A DNA stretch of 64,000 nt from Paracoccus alcaliphilus (lineage in GTDB: Bacteria > Pseudomonadota > Alphaproteobacteria > Rhodobacterales > Rhodobacteraceae), in NCBI RefSeq assembly GCF_028553725.1, contig NZ_CP067124.1, positions 434,001 to 498,000 of the forward strand. Direction: 5' to 3'. Each line of letters begins with the position of its first letter. The stretch's first letter is position 1. The position numbers and the translations under genes are program-made. Under the pieces are notes generated by a model. That model was not told the origin of the DNA. It saw only the letters and a list, made by a program, of their open reading frames with translations, and did not search any database. This document shows positions 8,186-16,907 of the stretch, one piece after another.

Positions 8186-9915
8186 TCTCCGACGACAGCC
8201 GCCGCAGCCTGATTGCCCGCGCCGAACGCCGCCTTGGGTCCGGCGAGCCGCTGGTCGGCGCAGCGGTGGGCGCGGGGCTTGCAGCCCAGGCAGCCGTTCA
8301 GGGCAGTGCGGATTTCATCCTTGCGCTGAATGCCGGGCGCTACAGGATGATGGGGGCGGCATCGATTGCAGCCATGCTGCCTTTGGCCGACGCCAATGAT
8401 TTCACGGATGATTTCGCGCAGCGCGAGATCCTTGGAACGGTGGCTGTTCCGGTCCTGCGCGGTGTCTCGGCCTTTGACCCCCGCCTTGATCTGGCACGGC
8501 TTGCCGCCGTGACGCGACAGGCAGGCTATGCCGGCATCGCCAATTTCCCCACCGTCATCCATCACGATGGTCAGTTCCGTCAAGCGCTGGAAGAGGCAGG
8601 CATGGGGTTTTCGCGCGAGATTGCCCTGATGCGCGAGGCGCGGGCGGCGGGGCTCGCCACTCTCGCCTATGTCAAAACTCGTGACGAGCTGGAGGCCATG
8701 ACTGAGGTCGGCCCGGATGTCCTTTGCCTGAATTTTGGCTGGAATGCCGGGGGCATGCGCGATGTCGCGCAGGAATTCACCCTTGACGAGGCTGCCGACC
8801 GCGCCCGCCATATGTTCCGTCAGCTGCGGCGGACGAACCCCGATATCCTGTGTCTGCTCGAAGGTGGGCCGATCATCAGCCCCGGGGATATGTTCCGCGT
8901 CTGGCAAAGCTCCGAAGCCGATGGCTATCTCGGCGGATCGACGCTTGACCGGATGCCGCTCGAACGCGCGATCATTGAGGCCACGTCGGCCTTCAAGACC
9001 GTGGGTGCGCTGCGCGCCGCTGAGAGTTCGCGCAGCCGCACTCTGACCGAGGTGCGACGGCTGACCGGGATCTTTGGCCATTCCGATAGTATGAACCACG
9101 CGGTTGATCAGATCAGCCGGCTCGCCGGGCTGGAAATGCCGGTGCTGGTTCTGGGAGAGCCGGGCTCTGGACGGATCAATATCGCGCGCAGCCTGCATAC
9201 GCTCAGCCGCCGCGCGGGCGGACTGCTGCAGGTCACCGCCGAGAAGGTCAATCGCGACCCCGAGGCCATCCTGCTGGGCCGGGGACGCGCCGATCGGCGC
9301 GCGGCGCTTTTGCGGCGCGAAGGGGGGACGCTGATCTTCTCCGACGCCGGACAACTACGACCCGAGGCGCTGCAGATCATCCACGACTGGGCCGAGACGA
9401 CCGAACCCGGAGCAGAGCGCAGCCGCGCCATTCTGATCGGCAGATCGGCGACTGAATTCGACCGCGAGACCCTGCGCCTCTTTCGCGCCGCACTGATCGA
9501 AATCCCGCCCTTGCGAGACCGGCCGGAAGACATCCTGCCTTATCTGCGCCAGTTCCTCATGCTGCTGACTGGACCCGTTGCCGCTGGCCCGCGCCCGGAG
9601 ATTTCGCCCGACGCACTCAGGCGGCTGCTTTCCCATTCCTGGCCCGGCAATATCCGCGAGTTGCGTCGCGTGGCGGAAGGCGCGCTGGCGCGGATGCGCG
9701 GCAATGTGATCAGCGCGACCGAGCTTGCGGGACTGATCGACGGCCCCGACACCGAGCCAGCCCCCGCCGCCACGGCGCAGGTCACTGATGAAGCTGAATG
9801 GCTTCTCGATGCCCTGCGCCGCAACCGTTTCCGCAAGGGCGACACCGCGAACTTCCTCGGGATATCGCGCAAAACGCTCTATAACCGTATGAAAGCGCTC
9901 AGAATCGGGAAATGA
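8182..9915 (+). CDS. TIM-barrel/AAA+/Fis-HTH transcriptional regulator
   Basis: A 577-residue three-part protein. Residues 1-265 are a PEP-hydrolase-type TIM barrel (LNAGRYRMMG, IANFPTVIHHDG, LEGGPIISPGD). Residues about 290-510 are an NtrC-like AAA+ domain, with a P-loop variant GEPGSGRINIARSLH, GGTLIFSDAG in the Walker B place, RDRPEDILPYLRQF and SWPGNIRELRRVAEGAL. Residues 545-577 are a Fis-type helix-turn-helix ending NFLGISRKTLYNRMKALRI. The P-loop lysine, the Walker B acidic pair and the GAFTGA loop are all altered or absent, so classical sigma-54 activation is unlikely. It probably senses a metabolite through the barrel and controls the divergent transporter operon. Confidence 0.85.
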   Translation: MISDDSRRSLIARAERRLGSGEPLVGAAVGAGLAAQAAVQGSADFILALNAGRYRMMGAASIAAMLPLADANDFTDDFAQREILGTVAVPVLRGVSAFDPRLDLARLAAVTRQAGYAGIANFPTVIHHDGQFRQALEEAGMGFSREIALMREARAAGLATLAYVKTRDELEAMTEVGPDVLCLNFGWNAGGMRDVAQEFTLDEAADRARHMFRQLRRTNPDILCLLEGGPIISPGDMFRVWQSSEADGYLGGSTLDRMPLERAIIEATSAFKTVGALRAAESSRSRTLTEVRRLTGIFGHSDSMNHAVDQISRLAGLEMPVLVLGEPGSGRINIARSLHTLSRRAGGLLQVTAEKVNRDPEAILLGRGRADRRAALLRREGGTLIFSDAGQLRPEALQIIHDWAETTEPGAERSRAILIGRSATEFDRETLRLFRAALIEIPPLRDRPEDILPYLRQFLMLLTGPVAAGPRPEISPDALRRLLSHSWPGNIRELRRVAEGALARMRGNVISATELAGLIDGPDTEPAPAATAQVTDEAEWLLDALRRNRFRKGDTANFLGISRKTLYNRMKALRIGK

Positions 9916-9923
9916 GCGGGCAC

Positions 9924-10142
9924 TCAGACAGCGGCCCAGGCCGCGATCGCGGCTTCGGCCACGTCGCGATCCTGGGCCGACGTGCCCGAAGAAATGCCGA
10001 TCCCGCCCACAGCCTCGCCTTCAAGATAACCAGCAAGCCGGGCCGTCATAAGCCGGAGCCATGGCGTGGTAAGCGGGATCGCCCGCATTTTGTGCATCGA
10101 CCCGAAGCGCCATGCGCCACAGCGGCGATCGTGCCCCGCCAT
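9924..10142 (-). pseudogene. C-terminal remnant, possibly of a GlcG/HbpS-type haem-binding protein
   Basis: The last residues of this minus-strand frame, LEGEAVGGIGISSGTSAQDR followed by an Ala-rich end, resemble the C-terminus of GlcG/HbpS-family proteins (consensus like VVGAIGVSGGTSEQDE). The preceding part does not continue the family and no start or ribosome site fits. Together with the truncated gene at 10046-10312, which overlaps it in another frame, this looks like a recombination scar. The assignment is tentative. Confidence 0.4.
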
Positions 10143-10312
10143 GAGCCGACCAGCCTCCCGCGGTTCATGACGTCATAGGCGTCCGCGTAGGGCGCGTCTG
10201 GATCGACGGTCTGGGCCGCGGCCTGCGGGACGAACGCGAGGGTCGGCAAGGCAAGCGCACAGATGAGCGCGCAATTTTTCAACCACGGCATCACCGTCCG
10301 ATAGCCTACCAT
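10046..10312 (-). CDS. small secreted protein, probably truncated and out of frame at its 3' end
   Basis: The ATG at 10312 has AGGGGG about 8 nt upstream. The first 35 residues are a good signal peptide (core ALICALALPTLAF, cleavage near AAAQ), followed by VDPDAPYADAYDV. After about residue 60 the sequence becomes Gly/Arg/Cys-rich and loses coding character, and it overlaps the remnant at 9924-10142. I read this as the 5' part of the last gene of the secreted-protein cluster joined to foreign sequence around 10090-10170. Function unknown. Confidence 0.5.
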   Translation of the reverse strand: MVGYRTVMPWLKNCALICALALPTLAFVPQAAAQTVDPDAPYADAYDVMNRGRLVGSWRGTIAAVAHGASGRCTKCGRSRLPRHGSGL

Positions 10313-10365
10313 ACACGTCCCCCTTTCAGAGCGCCCGATACCGGTGCGCCCGCGAATTCCCCGTC

Positions 10366-10908
10366 TCAATCGGCCTTGCGCAATGCGGTATCGAACGTGC
10401 CCTCGACCGGCAGGCAATTGCTCGTGTCGGCTTCCGCGAGCAAGCTGTCCCTGCGGCAGAGGACGGCCGAGAAGCGGCCCTGCGCGCTGCCCCCATCTTC
10501 CAGGGAAAGCCTATCGAAGACGACTTCGGGTGCCGTCCCGCTGTCTTCGCCGAGATAATAGGGCGGGCTCATTCCTTCCGGCCACCAGGAAATGGTCGTT
10601 TCCATGATCGAGGCGGACGCGTCGCTCCCCATCAGCGAAACCTCGATCGTCAGGACGTTGCGCATGAGGCTGTCGGCCTCGGGGTCGTGCGCCTGTATCT
10701 GGATAGAGGTCACCGGGCCGAAGGATCGGATCTCGGCCGTCGATGTTCCCTCCGATGGTACATTGAGCGTTTCGCCGGAATAGGCCCTGTCGCCGATCGT
10801 CGCCTCGACTGAACCCATCGCCGTTTTCGCGATTTGCGCCAGTGCAGGTTGCGCCAGGCACAGGGTGAGGCCGAATGCTGCCAGGATAGGCGCTTGATAC
10901 AGTTTCAT
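10366..10908 (-). CDS. secreted protein of unknown function
   Basis: 180 residues. The ATG at 10908 is preceded by AGGA, 8 nt away. A signal peptide (MKLYQAPILAAFGLTLCLA, cleavage near ALA/Q) leads into a Ser/Glu-rich mature domain with two cysteines that could form one disulphide (VLCRRDSL and TSNCLPVEG). No known domain was recognised. It follows the SH3-type secreted protein gene by 22 bp and is probably co-transcribed with it and the von Willebrand A gene. Confidence 0.7.
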   Translation of the reverse strand: MKLYQAPILAAFGLTLCLAQPALAQIAKTAMGSVEATIGDRAYSGETLNVPSEGTSTAEIRSFGPVTSIQIQAHDPEADSLMRNVLTIEVSLMGSDASASIMETTISWWPEGMSPPYYLGEDSGTAPEVVFDRLSLEDGGSAQGRFSAVLCRRDSLLAEADTSNCLPVEGTFDTALRKAD

Positions 10909-10930
10909 TGAAGAAGTCCTTTTTATGCGC

Positions 10931-11785
10931 TTACGGGTACGACCAGCCATCGTGCTCGATGCGGAAGATGCGCAAGGGTGCGTCGGGCCGAGTGGTGTCT
11001 CCGCGCAGGCGGAAGACGGCCGTGTGCGTCTGGCCGAAATTCTCGACCTCGACATTGATCGTGATCATGCCCCGGAACATGGGTTGATCGGGGTCCGGCA
11101 TCGGCTCGGAAACCGTGCCCTGGAAATCCTGCGCGCCAATGAGCAGGTCCGCGCCGGGCGGGCGGGATCGTAGCGCATCCCTGAATTCACTGGAGAAAAA
11201 CACATCGGGCGCGGCCGGATCGCGATGGCTCACCCCACGAGCAGGATCATCATAGGCATATAGCGCCGCAACGAGCCCACGCGCGTGTTCGATCAGTTCG
11301 TCGCCTGACCACGCGTGAGGACCGGCCGTGGGCGCGGGAAGGATCTTTTCGACATCCACCACCTCCTCGGGCTCGTCATACCCTCCGCCATTCCCGAAAA
11401 GGACGTCATCATCGAAATCGGCGATCAGATAGCGTTGCGCCACCCAGCCTGCCTTGCTCAAATCGGCTGAACGCATCAGGCACCAACTCGGCGGAAGGGC
11501 GTCGATCTCCGCGTTGGTCATCACCGAAAAATGCGCCATCGTGTAAAACGGAACGCAGGTGATCTGCTGCAGGCCCCGCTCGTCATGCGCGAAGGTTTCG
11601 ATAACCGGATAATTGGTGCCTGGACCCATCCGAACATTGAGTACGTCATTGGCCGGAACGACGGTCACCCGCCAGGCATCCGGGCCGGATGCGTCGGCAT
11701 GGGCGGCGGAGGCGAAGCAGGGCAGCACAAGAACGGCGGCCGCCACAGCAAGCCCTTGAGACTTTTTGGGAAGAAACATGGTCAT
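10931..11785 (-). CDS. secreted protein with N-terminal SH3-like (SH3b) domain
   Basis: 284 residues with a signal peptide (LAVAAAVLVLPCFASAAHA). The segment VLNVRMGPGTNYPVIETF at about residues 48-65 is a textbook bacterial SH3 (SH3b) start, a fold that usually binds cell-wall peptide or other surface ligands. The C-terminal half (ALYAYDDPARGV, FRGMITINVEVENFG) is not recognised. The start overlaps the stop of the von Willebrand A gene as ATGA; a second ATG two codons later could also serve. Role in a periplasmic or surface assembly is inferred from the neighbours. Confidence 0.75.
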   Translation of the reverse strand: MTMFLPKKSQGLAVAAAVLVLPCFASAAHADASGPDAWRVTVVPANDVLNVRMGPGTNYPVIETFAHDERGLQQITCVPFYTMAHFSVMTNAEIDALPPSWCLMRSADLSKAGWVAQRYLIADFDDDVLFGNGGGYDEPEEVVDVEKILPAPTAGPHAWSGDELIEHARGLVAALYAYDDPARGVSHRDPAAPDVFFSSEFRDALRSRPPGADLLIGAQDFQGTVSEPMPDPDQPMFRGMITINVEVENFGQTHTAVFRLRGDTTRPDAPLRIFRIEHDGWSYP

Positions 11786-14064
11786 TCCACCTCCACAATG
11801 GCGCGGCCAAGAACAACCTGCCCGCTGATATCGAGATACCGGACCTCATAGCGGCCCGGTTCATTTGGCATGGTCAATTCGAGTGTCGTTTCCTCAGCGA
11901 TACGATGAGCTTCGATCCAGCTGAAATCGGCCTGATCGGCCCGGGCAAGCGCCAGGCGCTGGTCGGCGCTGCCGGCACCACCGGACCAGGAAACGGTGAT
12001 TATCTCGCCAGGGCTGGCCTGCGAAGGAACGACCAAACCGACACCGTCATCAAGCGGAGCGTCAGCCCCTACGACTTCCAGCATGCGGCTGGAAACCGTG
12101 CGGTCGCCCTCCTGCAGAACATATCTGATCTCGTAAAGGCCTGGCTCCGCGGGCGCGTCGAGGTCACCCTCAAGATTATCCCTGACGCGCATATAATCCC
12201 GATAGGTACCCTCGTCGGCGCCAGCCGGGACGATGGTGATATAGTCCTGGGGGTGAATGGCCATAGACCAACTGATGCGCAGCGGTGTTTGCGCACGCGC
12301 CACGTCCGGGCCATTCAGGACAACCTCCGCGGCGACGACCTCCACAGGCCTCGAAACCAGGGTCCTTGATCCCTCGTTCAAGACATAACGGACCTCGTAG
12401 ACACCGGGTTCGGCCGGGGCCGTCAGGCTGTTTTCCGTGTCCTCGCGAACGCGTTGGTAATTGGTGTAGGAGCCCTCATCTGCGCCAGCGGGAACGATGG
12501 TCACGTAGTCCTGCGGGTGATTGGAGGACGACCAGGAAACAGAGAACCGCGCCCCTGTCGTGACCGCCTTCGGGGCAGAAATGGAAATCTCGGCCTCGAC
12601 CACCTCCACCGGGATCGATGCCAGCGTCCTCGATCCCTCGTTTAGCACATAGCGTACTTCGTAAAGTCCCGGGTCGGCTGGAGCGACCAGGCTGTTTTCG
12701 GTTGTCTCGCGCACCCGCTGGTAATTGGTGTAGCTCCCTTCATCGGCGCCAGCAGGAACGATGGTGACATAATCCTGCGGATGGACCGAGGATGACCAGG
12801 AAACAGCAAAGCTCGCCCCTGTCGTGACCGTTTCCGGGGCCGAAACGGACATCTCGGCCTCGACCACCTCCACCGGGATCGAGGCCAGCGTCCTCGACCC
12901 CTCATTGAGCACATAGCGCACTTCGTAGAGACCAGGTTCGGCTGGAGCCACCAGTCTGTTTTCGGTGGTCTCGCGCACCCGCTGGTAATTGGTGTAGCTC
13001 CCTTCATCGGCGCCAGCCGGAACGATGGTAACGTAGTCCTGCGGATGGATAGAGGATGACCAGGAGACGATAAAGTTGGCACCCGTCGTGACTTCATCGG
13101 GTGCAGAGATGGTGACTTCGGCCTCGACAATTTCCATCGGGGCAGTGCCAAGCACGCGCCTGCCGTCGTTCAGCACATACCGCACCTCGTAAAGCCCGGG
13201 CTCGGCGGGCGCAGTCAGGCTACCCTCTGTGTCGCCGCGCACCCGCTGGTAGTCGCCACGGGAGTTCTCATCCGCCCCAATGGGAACGATGGTGACATAA
13301 TCCTGCGGATCGATCGCGGACGACCACGAAACGGCGAAGCTGGCGCCGGTGACGACCGTAGCGGGCGCTTCGAGCTCGATGTCGGCGTCGACCTGGTGTT
13401 CAGGCTCGGGCTCCGGTTGGGATGGCAAGAGCGGCTCAAGGTGCACGGCGCTCTGCACCAGGGCGAGGGCATCGCGCAGGTCATCGGCGTCTTGCGCGGG
13501 AACAAAGACCCCGCCGGTATTTTCTGCAATGCAGGCAAGGCCTGCGTGTTCTTCTTCGGTCAGATCAAAGCCGACCACATGGGCGGTGAAGTTGACGCCC
13601 TGCTGCGCCAGTTCCGCCGACAGCGCGCAAGGATCGGCTTGGCAGGTTTCCAATCCGTCCGAGATCAGGATCACGGTCGCCTGTGTGTCGCGATACGAAA
13701 GCAGTTCGGCGGCCTGACGAACGGATTCGGTGAGCGGCGTACGCCCGCGCGGCGTGACCCCGTTGACCGTCGAAACGAAGGCGGACCGGTCCAGCGGGCC
13801 CGGTGCAATCAGGGTCTCGATGTCGGAGCAGTCACCTTCGCGCCGGTGCCCATAGGCCATGAGCCCCACATTGGCGTCCTCAGGCCAGGTGGCGATGAGA
13901 TCCCCAATGACCTCGCGCGCTATCTCGACCTTGGCGACTCCATCGATCTGCCCCCACATCGATCCGGAACCGTCGTAAACGATCACCACATCCTCGGCTG
14001 CCGATACAATCGACGGCTGGGAGAGCGTGGCGAGCGCCAGCGACAAGACGGCGAACAGTCTCAT
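11782..14064 (-). CDS. von Willebrand factor A protein with five 88-residue tandem repeats
   Basis: 760 residues. The ATG at 14064 has GAGGAA 6 nt upstream and opens a signal peptide (MRLFAVLSLALATLS, cleavage near VSA/AE). The vWA domain follows at once: DVVIVYDGSGSMWGQ carries the DxSxS metal site, with TPLTESVRQA and ILISDGLETC as the other metal-site elements. After an acidic linker come five repeats with core HPQDYVTIVPAGADEG and PGLYEVRYVL, and a sixth shorter, diverged unit at the C-terminus. It is probably an exported adhesion or assembly protein; its partners are the adjacent membrane and SH3 proteins. Confidence 0.85.
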   Translation of the reverse strand: MRLFAVLSLALATLSQPSIVSAAEDVVIVYDGSGSMWGQIDGVAKVEIAREVIGDLIATWPEDANVGLMAYGHRREGDCSDIETLIAPGPLDRSAFVSTVNGVTPRGRTPLTESVRQAAELLSYRDTQATVILISDGLETCQADPCALSAELAQQGVNFTAHVVGFDLTEEEHAGLACIAENTGGVFVPAQDADDLRDALALVQSAVHLEPLLPSQPEPEPEHQVDADIELEAPATVVTGASFAVSWSSAIDPQDYVTIVPIGADENSRGDYQRVRGDTEGSLTAPAEPGLYEVRYVLNDGRRVLGTAPMEIVEAEVTISAPDEVTTGANFIVSWSSSIHPQDYVTIVPAGADEGSYTNYQRVRETTENRLVAPAEPGLYEVRYVLNEGSRTLASIPVEVVEAEMSVSAPETVTTGASFAVSWSSSVHPQDYVTIVPAGADEGSYTNYQRVRETTENSLVAPADPGLYEVRYVLNEGSRTLASIPVEVVEAEISISAPKAVTTGARFSVSWSSSNHPQDYVTIVPAGADEGSYTNYQRVREDTENSLTAPAEPGVYEVRYVLNEGSRTLVSRPVEVVAAEVVLNGPDVARAQTPLRISWSMAIHPQDYITIVPAGADEGTYRDYMRVRDNLEGDLDAPAEPGLYEIRYVLQEGDRTVSSRMLEVVGADAPLDDGVGLVVPSQASPGEIITVSWSGGAGSADQRLALARADQADFSWIEAHRIAEETTLELTMPNEPGRYEVRYLDISGQVVLGRAIVEVE
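12068..13390 (-). repeat. five tandem 264-bp coding repeats in the vWA gene
   Basis: Marker stretches such as TCCTGCGGATGG recur every 264 bp (about 12246, 12510, 12774, 13037 and 13300), giving five in-frame units. The three central copies are nearly identical at DNA level over long stretches, while the outer ones have drifted. This pattern indicates recent duplication or gene conversion and makes the repeat number likely to vary between strains. Confidence 0.85.
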
Positions 14065-14087
14065 GACGAATTCCTCATATTGTCCTG

Positions 14088-15062
14088 TCAGGCAGGTTGG
14101 GCACTGGCATCGGGCTGAGGCTGGCTGCCAGCTGCACGCGCCTTGAGTTCGCGGAACTTCTTGGACATCTGCTCCAGTCGTGCATCCCATTCAGGATCTG
14201 GCTGCTGGCCTTCGATGGTCTTGAAATAGACCTGCATCAGGCAAGCGATGGCGAACGGCTCGAGCAGCGCCGCCTTGAACGCCCAGGCGAACAGAAGCGC
14301 GAAAACGAACCCGCCAGCCGCCCAAGCGCCGGGCATCAGGTAGACAATCAGCGCCGCGGGCGCGAGCATTACCAGGAAAACCACAAAGCTCAGGAGATAG
14401 ACGATGATAGCCAGCCAGGCGGCATTCTTGAGCATCACCTTGTAGTTCTGCCCATAGAGCACCAGCGCGTCCTTGGCCGAGCCCCAGGGATTGGTCGAGC
14501 CGGTCCGGATCGCGTAGGCAAGGATCACCTCGTCGATGAACCCGACGGCCACTTGCAGAAAGGCATGCAGAATGCCAACCAACTGCCGGGTGCCCGGTAT
14601 CGGCAGTATGGAGAGGATGCCTCGGACCAGGCCGGTAATTGCCCCCAGCACGCCCTTGATGAGTTGATCGACCGCGAACAGCACGCTGGCCTGGGCGAAC
14701 CGCTCCGTCACGACGACTCTGCCATGCTCAATCTGCGAGCGCCCCTCAGGCATCGGCTTGCCGTCGATCAGTTCGACCAGCACGGCGATATGGCCAGCCT
14801 TGACGATGTAGAGGATGTATTCGCGCGCCCAGTACATGACGGCTCCGACAAGGCCGAAACCGATCAGGCCGCCCCAGAAGGTCGAACCTGCCTGAAATCC
14901 GGAATCGCCAAATGCGCCGACCCCGAACCCGATCCCGGCACCCGCTCCCGTCACAAGAATATAGGCCAGCGTGATCCCGAAATAGACCGCCATCCTGAGC
15001 ACGACGAAAGGCAGGGTCTGCATCATCAGACCCATCGCCCTGCCAACACTAAAATCCCACAT
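14088..15062 (-). CDS. polytopic membrane protein of unknown function
   Basis: 324 residues from the ATG at 15062, with GGAGG close upstream. At least six hydrophobic segments can be seen: LPFVVLRMAVYFGITLAYIL, a Gly-rich pair near residues 45-85, one near 150-175, and NAAWLAIIVYLLSFVVFLV with the following segments. The C-terminus is a charged, Pro/Gln-rich cytoplasmic tail. No family recognised. It ends 23 bp before the vWA gene and probably forms its membrane partner. Confidence 0.75.
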   Translation of the reverse strand: MWDFSVGRAMGLMMQTLPFVVLRMAVYFGITLAYILVTGAGAGIGFGVGAFGDSGFQAGSTFWGGLIGFGLVGAVMYWAREYILYIVKAGHIAVLVELIDGKPMPEGRSQIEHGRVVVTERFAQASVLFAVDQLIKGVLGAITGLVRGILSILPIPGTRQLVGILHAFLQVAVGFIDEVILAYAIRTGSTNPWGSAKDALVLYGQNYKVMLKNAAWLAIIVYLLSFVVFLVMLAPAALIVYLMPGAWAAGGFVFALLFAWAFKAALLEPFAIACLMQVYFKTIEGQQPDPEWDARLEQMSKKFRELKARAAGSQPQPDASAQPA

Positions 15063-15172
15063 GCATCCTCCGTTTACGCCCGCTCTTGTCTGGCGAGCTT
15101 CCTGAAGGTATCCCAACTCTAGGCTGGATTGAGAATAGAGCATTTGCTCTATTGACAGAGCAGAATGGGCAG

Positions 15173-16168
15173 TTACTTCCCGCCAGCAAGTGTCGCGAGC
15201 TGCGCTTTACTGGAAATGCCGAGCTTTTCGTAGATACGAACAATCTGATTGCGCACGGTGGAGGGCGATGTGCCCAAGACACGCGCGACTTGCTTGGTGG
15301 TCATGCCCGATGCGAACAATTCGGCGACCTCACGCTCTCGGTGAGATAGGCCTGAAAGGCCCAGGTGGATCGACAGGTGGACGAAATAATTGCTGCCGAA
15401 TGGGGACAATCGAACATCCAGCATTTCGCCCCGCCAGCGCTTGCCACGTCTAAGCGTGCCCATGACGTGAGCGGGTAGGTGCACTATGCGTCCACCCCAT
15501 TCGTGTTCGGCAAGATCGTGGAACGGACCGTGAGCCGAAAGCACGTAGCCCTCCCGGTCCACCAGCGCGACAGCTTCATGCTCCATGGCAGCGCGCCCAG
15601 CCCAGAGCTCCCGATTCATACGCAGCGCCTGGGACAGATGCGGCATAAGCATCTGCTTGAACATGCGCTCGGTGTCGGAGAAGGTCATCGGCCTGTCATC
15701 CGCGCAAAGTCCCACGAAGCTGACATAGCCGTCAGTTTTTTCACCGACGATGGTGGCCATCATGTGCGAGGCGTCGAAGCGCCGCCAATGCTCGTTGTAG
15801 GCCAGACTTGTGCGATAGTCCGGAACGTCATCGAAGCGGGCCGTCGCGCCTAGACGATTGAGTGTCAGGTCGCAGAAGGCGTCCTCCTGGGCGACAGAGT
15901 CCCACTCGCCCAATATCGCCTCGCTTTGGTTGAGAACGGTGAGGTCCGTGACCAGTCGGCCATCGGCCCAGCCACCACCCCACACCCCGAAATCGAAGGG
16001 AATGAAGCGCTGCAGGTTTTTCAGCACGCGGAGACGGAGTTCGTCGGGCGTACATTCCGAGGCGTCATGGTAAAGTTCCAGCAGAAATTCGCTGACTTCT
16101 AGTGCGTTCCCCGTTCCCCCCATCGCGACCGGCGCCACTCCCTGTAAATGCTCTGTGCCAGCAAGCAT
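15173..16168 (-). CDS. LuxR-family transcriptional regulator
   Basis: 331 residues. The C-terminal 60 residues form a LuxR/GerE helix-turn-helix: LSHREREVAELFASGMTTKQ followed by VARVLGTSPSTVRNQIVRIYEKLG. The N-terminal 250 residues are not an obvious autoinducer or response-receiver domain; no phosphorylatable aspartate context is seen. It is encoded 110 bp upstream of the membrane/vWA cluster in the same direction and may control it. The start is uncertain: the ATG at 16168 has no clear ribosome site and an internal ATG at 16123 is possible. Confidence 0.85.
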   Translation of the reverse strand: MLAGTEHLQGVAPVAMGGTGNALEVSEFLLELYHDASECTPDELRLRVLKNLQRFIPFDFGVWGGGWADGRLVTDLTVLNQSEAILGEWDSVAQEDAFCDLTLNRLGATARFDDVPDYRTSLAYNEHWRRFDASHMMATIVGEKTDGYVSFVGLCADDRPMTFSDTERMFKQMLMPHLSQALRMNRELWAGRAAMEHEAVALVDREGYVLSAHGPFHDLAEHEWGGRIVHLPAHVMGTLRRGKRWRGEMLDVRLSPFGSNYFVHLSIHLGLSGLSHREREVAELFASGMTTKQVARVLGTSPSTVRNQIVRIYEKLGISSKAQLATLAGGK

Positions 16169-16466
16169 ATACAGAAGACGGAAAAATCTAAATGCTCAGG
16201 AGGAAGAAAGAGCCCGATGCGGTTGGTCTTCGTGACAAACTCTCGCGCAGCACTCCAAATGCCCGAGCCTGCCGCCGGACGGCCGGACCATGGCGCTGGC
16301 CGATGTTGGCGAAGTTGCCAAGCAAGTCAAGGCGGTTACGGGGATCATATCGACCAGTCGGGGGCGCAGAAGATCGTCCTGTTCAGGGGTAAGCGCGACG
16401 CCGATCCCCTCCTGCCATTTTTGAGTTGATGCCTTCATTCTCCGCTGGACATGTGCAGCGGAGGTT

Positions 16467-16907
16467 TTGGATTTGGAGAGAGACGGCAAAATGGGCGTCC
16501 AATTGGACGGCTCTATAGGCGTCGGGGTCTCGCGGCTTGAGGTGATCGGGGGGCCAAGCGGTCGTCGGCGGCGGACGAAGGCAGAGCGGGCGCGGATCGC
16601 GGCGGAGAGCATGATGCCCGGGGTGACGGTCGCAGATACTGCGCGCAAGCACGGCACGACCCGCTGGCAGATTTACGATTGGCGCAAGCAGATACGCAAA
16701 GGTAATTTGGTGGTGCCCGAAAGCGTGGCGGCCTTGCCGTTCTTCGCGGAACTGGTGGTTGATGACAGCGCGACTGAGGCTTCGGCGGCCGTCCCCGGGT
16801 CTGATCTCGAAATCGTGGTGGGCGACATCGTCATCCGCGCGGGTCCTGGTGTCGACGAGGGCCAACTGACCCGGGCAATCCGCGCGGCACGGGCAGCGGC
16901 GTCGTGA
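16467..16907 (+). CDS. tnpA: IS66 accessory protein TnpA
   Basis: About 146 residues. It has a helix-turn-helix of the transposase-8 type: IAAESMMPGVTVADTARKHG then TTRWQIYDWRKQIRKG. The start is either TTG at 16467 or ATG at 16491; the ATG gives MGVQLDGSIG and is perhaps more likely. The stop overlaps the tnpB start (GTGATG), as usual in IS66. Confidence 0.88.
   Translation: MDLERDGKMGVQLDGSIGVGVSRLEVIGGPSGRRRRTKAERARIAAESMMPGVTVADTARKHGTTRWQIYDWRKQIRKGNLVVPESVAALPFFAELVVDDSATEASAAVPGSDLEIVVGDIVIRAGPGVDEGQLTRAIRAARAAAS

Noticed and set aside
12068..13390. Regular repeats considered as a CRISPR array
   Set aside because: The unit is 264 bp, translated in frame, with no short-repeat/unique-spacer alternation.
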